Assembly (NCBI GenBank): GCA_022616725.1
Contig: JAKEEH010000353.1
Span: 1-32,403 of the forward strand
DNA: 32,403 nucleotides
From: Limisphaerales bacterium
GTDB lineage: Bacteria; Verrucomicrobiota; Verrucomicrobiia; Limisphaerales; JAKEEH01
Direction: 5' to 3'
Shown: one piece after another, positions 31,430-32,403 of the stretch
Position numbering within the stretch: position 1 is the stretch's first letter
Layout of the letters: every line of letters begins with the position of its first letter
Notes under the pieces: generated by a model
Seen by the model: only the letters and a program-made list of their open reading frames with translations
Told to the model about the DNA's origin: nothing
Database searches by the model: none
Program-made: the position numbers and the translations under genes

Positions 31430-32403
31430 ATGTGCGGCATCGCAGGAGTCGTTTGTCGGGATTCGCCGCCGGAGAATCTTCCGGAAATTCTTCGGCGAAT
31501 GCAATCGTGCCTGGTTCATCGGGGTCCTGATGGCCGAGGGATCTATATCTCGCGCGATGGACAAGCCGGTCTCGTCCACACGCGGCTGGCGATTCTGGAC
31601 CTCAGCCCGTCCGGTCATCAACCGATGGCCTCTGCTGAGGGCCGCTACCATGTCGTTTTCAATGGCGAGATCTATAACTTCCGTGAACTGCGGGAGGAAT
31701 TGGAAGCGGAGGGCGAACAGTTCCACACGCAAAGTGACACGGAAGTATTGCTGAGGACGTATCAGCGGTATGGACCCGATTGCGTTCGGGAATTCGCGGG
31801 AATGTTCGCGTTCGCGATTTGGGATGAACTCGAACGGACTTGTTTTCTGGCGCGGGATCCGCTGGGGGTGAAGCCGCTTTATTACTGCGTTCATAATGGG
31901 CAACTGGCGTTTGCCTCGGAATTGCGCGCTCTGGTGCGCTCGGATATGACCTCAGGCCGGCTGTCACGATCGGCGCTGCTGGGGTACCTGCTGTTCGGTT
32001 CGGTCCAGGAACCGGAAACCATGGTGGAAGGTGTGCGCGAGTTGCCGGCCGGGAGTTATCTGTTGTGGCAACAGGGCGACTGTTACGAGCGGAAATTCTA
32101 TGACGTGGAATTCCGTAGTGATCCTCCGGCGGATCTCGAAGCCGTTGCGGCAACGGGCGCGGCGCTGGAAGAATCCATCCGGCGGCACTTCGTGAGCGAT
32201 GTGCCGGTAGGCATCTTTTTAAGCGGCGGCATTGATTCAACGGCGCTCGTGGCCCTGGCACGCCGGGTTGGGATTGCGCGTGTCCGGACGTTCTCAATTT
32301 CGTTCGATTCGCCGGCGTTAAATGAAGGGGAAGTCGCGGCGCGCACGGCGCATCATTTTCAAACAGACCACTATGACTGGAGGATGGGCGCGACGGAAGG
32401 CAA
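31430..32403 (+). CDS. asnB: Asparagine synthase (glutamine-hydrolysing), 3' partial
   Basis: The frame is open from ATG 31430 to the window end (324 codons) and is absent from the ORF track because no stop is reached. It begins 'MCGIAGVVC', with Cys2 as the N-terminal glutaminase nucleophile. It continues 'HRGPDGRGIYIS', 'RLAILDLSPSGHQPM', 'VVFNGEIYNFRELR', 'SDTEVLLRTYQRYG' and 'LARDPLGVKPLYY', all class II glutaminase motifs. The synthetase half follows with the PP-loop 'FLSGGIDST'. The family makes asparagine from aspartate, glutamine and ATP; copies inside polysaccharide clusters often amidate a sugar uronic acid or an amino-acid substituent. Being 8 bases behind a glycosyltransferase gene, it is likely a glycan-tailoring amidotransferase. 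Confidence 0.93.
   Translation, partial: MCGIAGVVCRDSPPENLPEILRRMQSCLVHRGPDGRGIYISRDGQAGLVHTRLAILDLSPSGHQPMASAEGRYHVVFNGEIYNFRELREELEAEGEQFHTQSDTEVLLRTYQRYGPDCVREFAGMFAFAIWDELERTCFLARDPLGVKPLYYCVHNGQLAFASELRALVRSDMTSGRLSRSALLGYLLFGSVQEPETMVEGVRELPAGSYLLWQQGDCYERKFYDVEFRSDPPADLEAVAATGAALEESIRRHFVSDVPVGIFLSGGIDSTALVALARRVGIARVRTFSISFDSPALNEGEVAARTAHHFQTDHYDWRMGATEG

Overview
The window looks like a soil or freshwater Verrucomicrobiota chromosome (Pedosphaera/Limisphaerales type) or a close relative in the PVC group. This is inferred from family content: a giant secreted PA14/Ig/CHRD protein ending in the 'LQxA..GPW…FFRV' tail module, an ASPIC/UnbV FG-GAP protein, a PQQ-like propeller, and G+C-rich coding in the first half. 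No rRNA, tRNA, CRISPR array, transposase or integrase was seen.

Layout. (1) 1-4200 (+): the 3' part of a very large modular secreted protein, ending in two tandem CHRD domains and a bidirectional terminator. (2) 10022-4369 (-): a tightly packed five-gene operon encoding an exported PQQ-like beta-propeller, a HemN-like radical SAM enzyme, a chorismate-lyase-like protein, a flavin halogenase-like oxidoreductase and a GT4 glycosyltransferase. Four of the five genes overlap by start/stop codons. An AraC-family regulator (11078-10143) lies just upstream on the same strand. (3) 13563-11293 (-): a TPR/FG-GAP/ASPIC exported protein. (4) 13784-14293 (+): an antitoxin/ParE-type toxin pair whose toxin is frameshifted near its end. 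(5) 14372-15811 (+): an unusual aldehyde dehydrogenase. (6) 15812-16478: a 667-base non-coding stretch with a run of stem-loops and a TTTAACGA-type repeat array. (7) 16479 to the window end (+): a large surface-glycan cluster with two NodU/CmcH-type carbamoyltransferases, an oligosaccharide flippase, three FkbM-type methyltransferases, a GT2, three GT4-like transferases, a hexapeptide acyltransferase, an O-antigen ligase/polymerase-like membrane protein, a class I methyltransferase with a Trm112-like N-terminus, and the start of a glutamine-hydrolysing asparagine synthase. The asparagine synthase is absent from the ORF track because it runs off the window.

How the genes fit together. The glycan cluster is wired by repeated ATGA/TTGA overlaps and reads as one or a few polycistrons. 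It would make, decorate (carbamoyl, O-methyl, O-acyl, perhaps amide), export and polymerise or ligate an exopolysaccharide or O-antigen-like glycan. The minus-strand operon looks like a small aromatic-metabolite pathway: chorismate-derived hydroxybenzoate, flavin-dependent oxidation or halogenation, a radical SAM step and glycosylation, with an exported propeller. That is the best candidate for an undescribed system here. All functional assignments come from reading motifs by eye; no database search was run.
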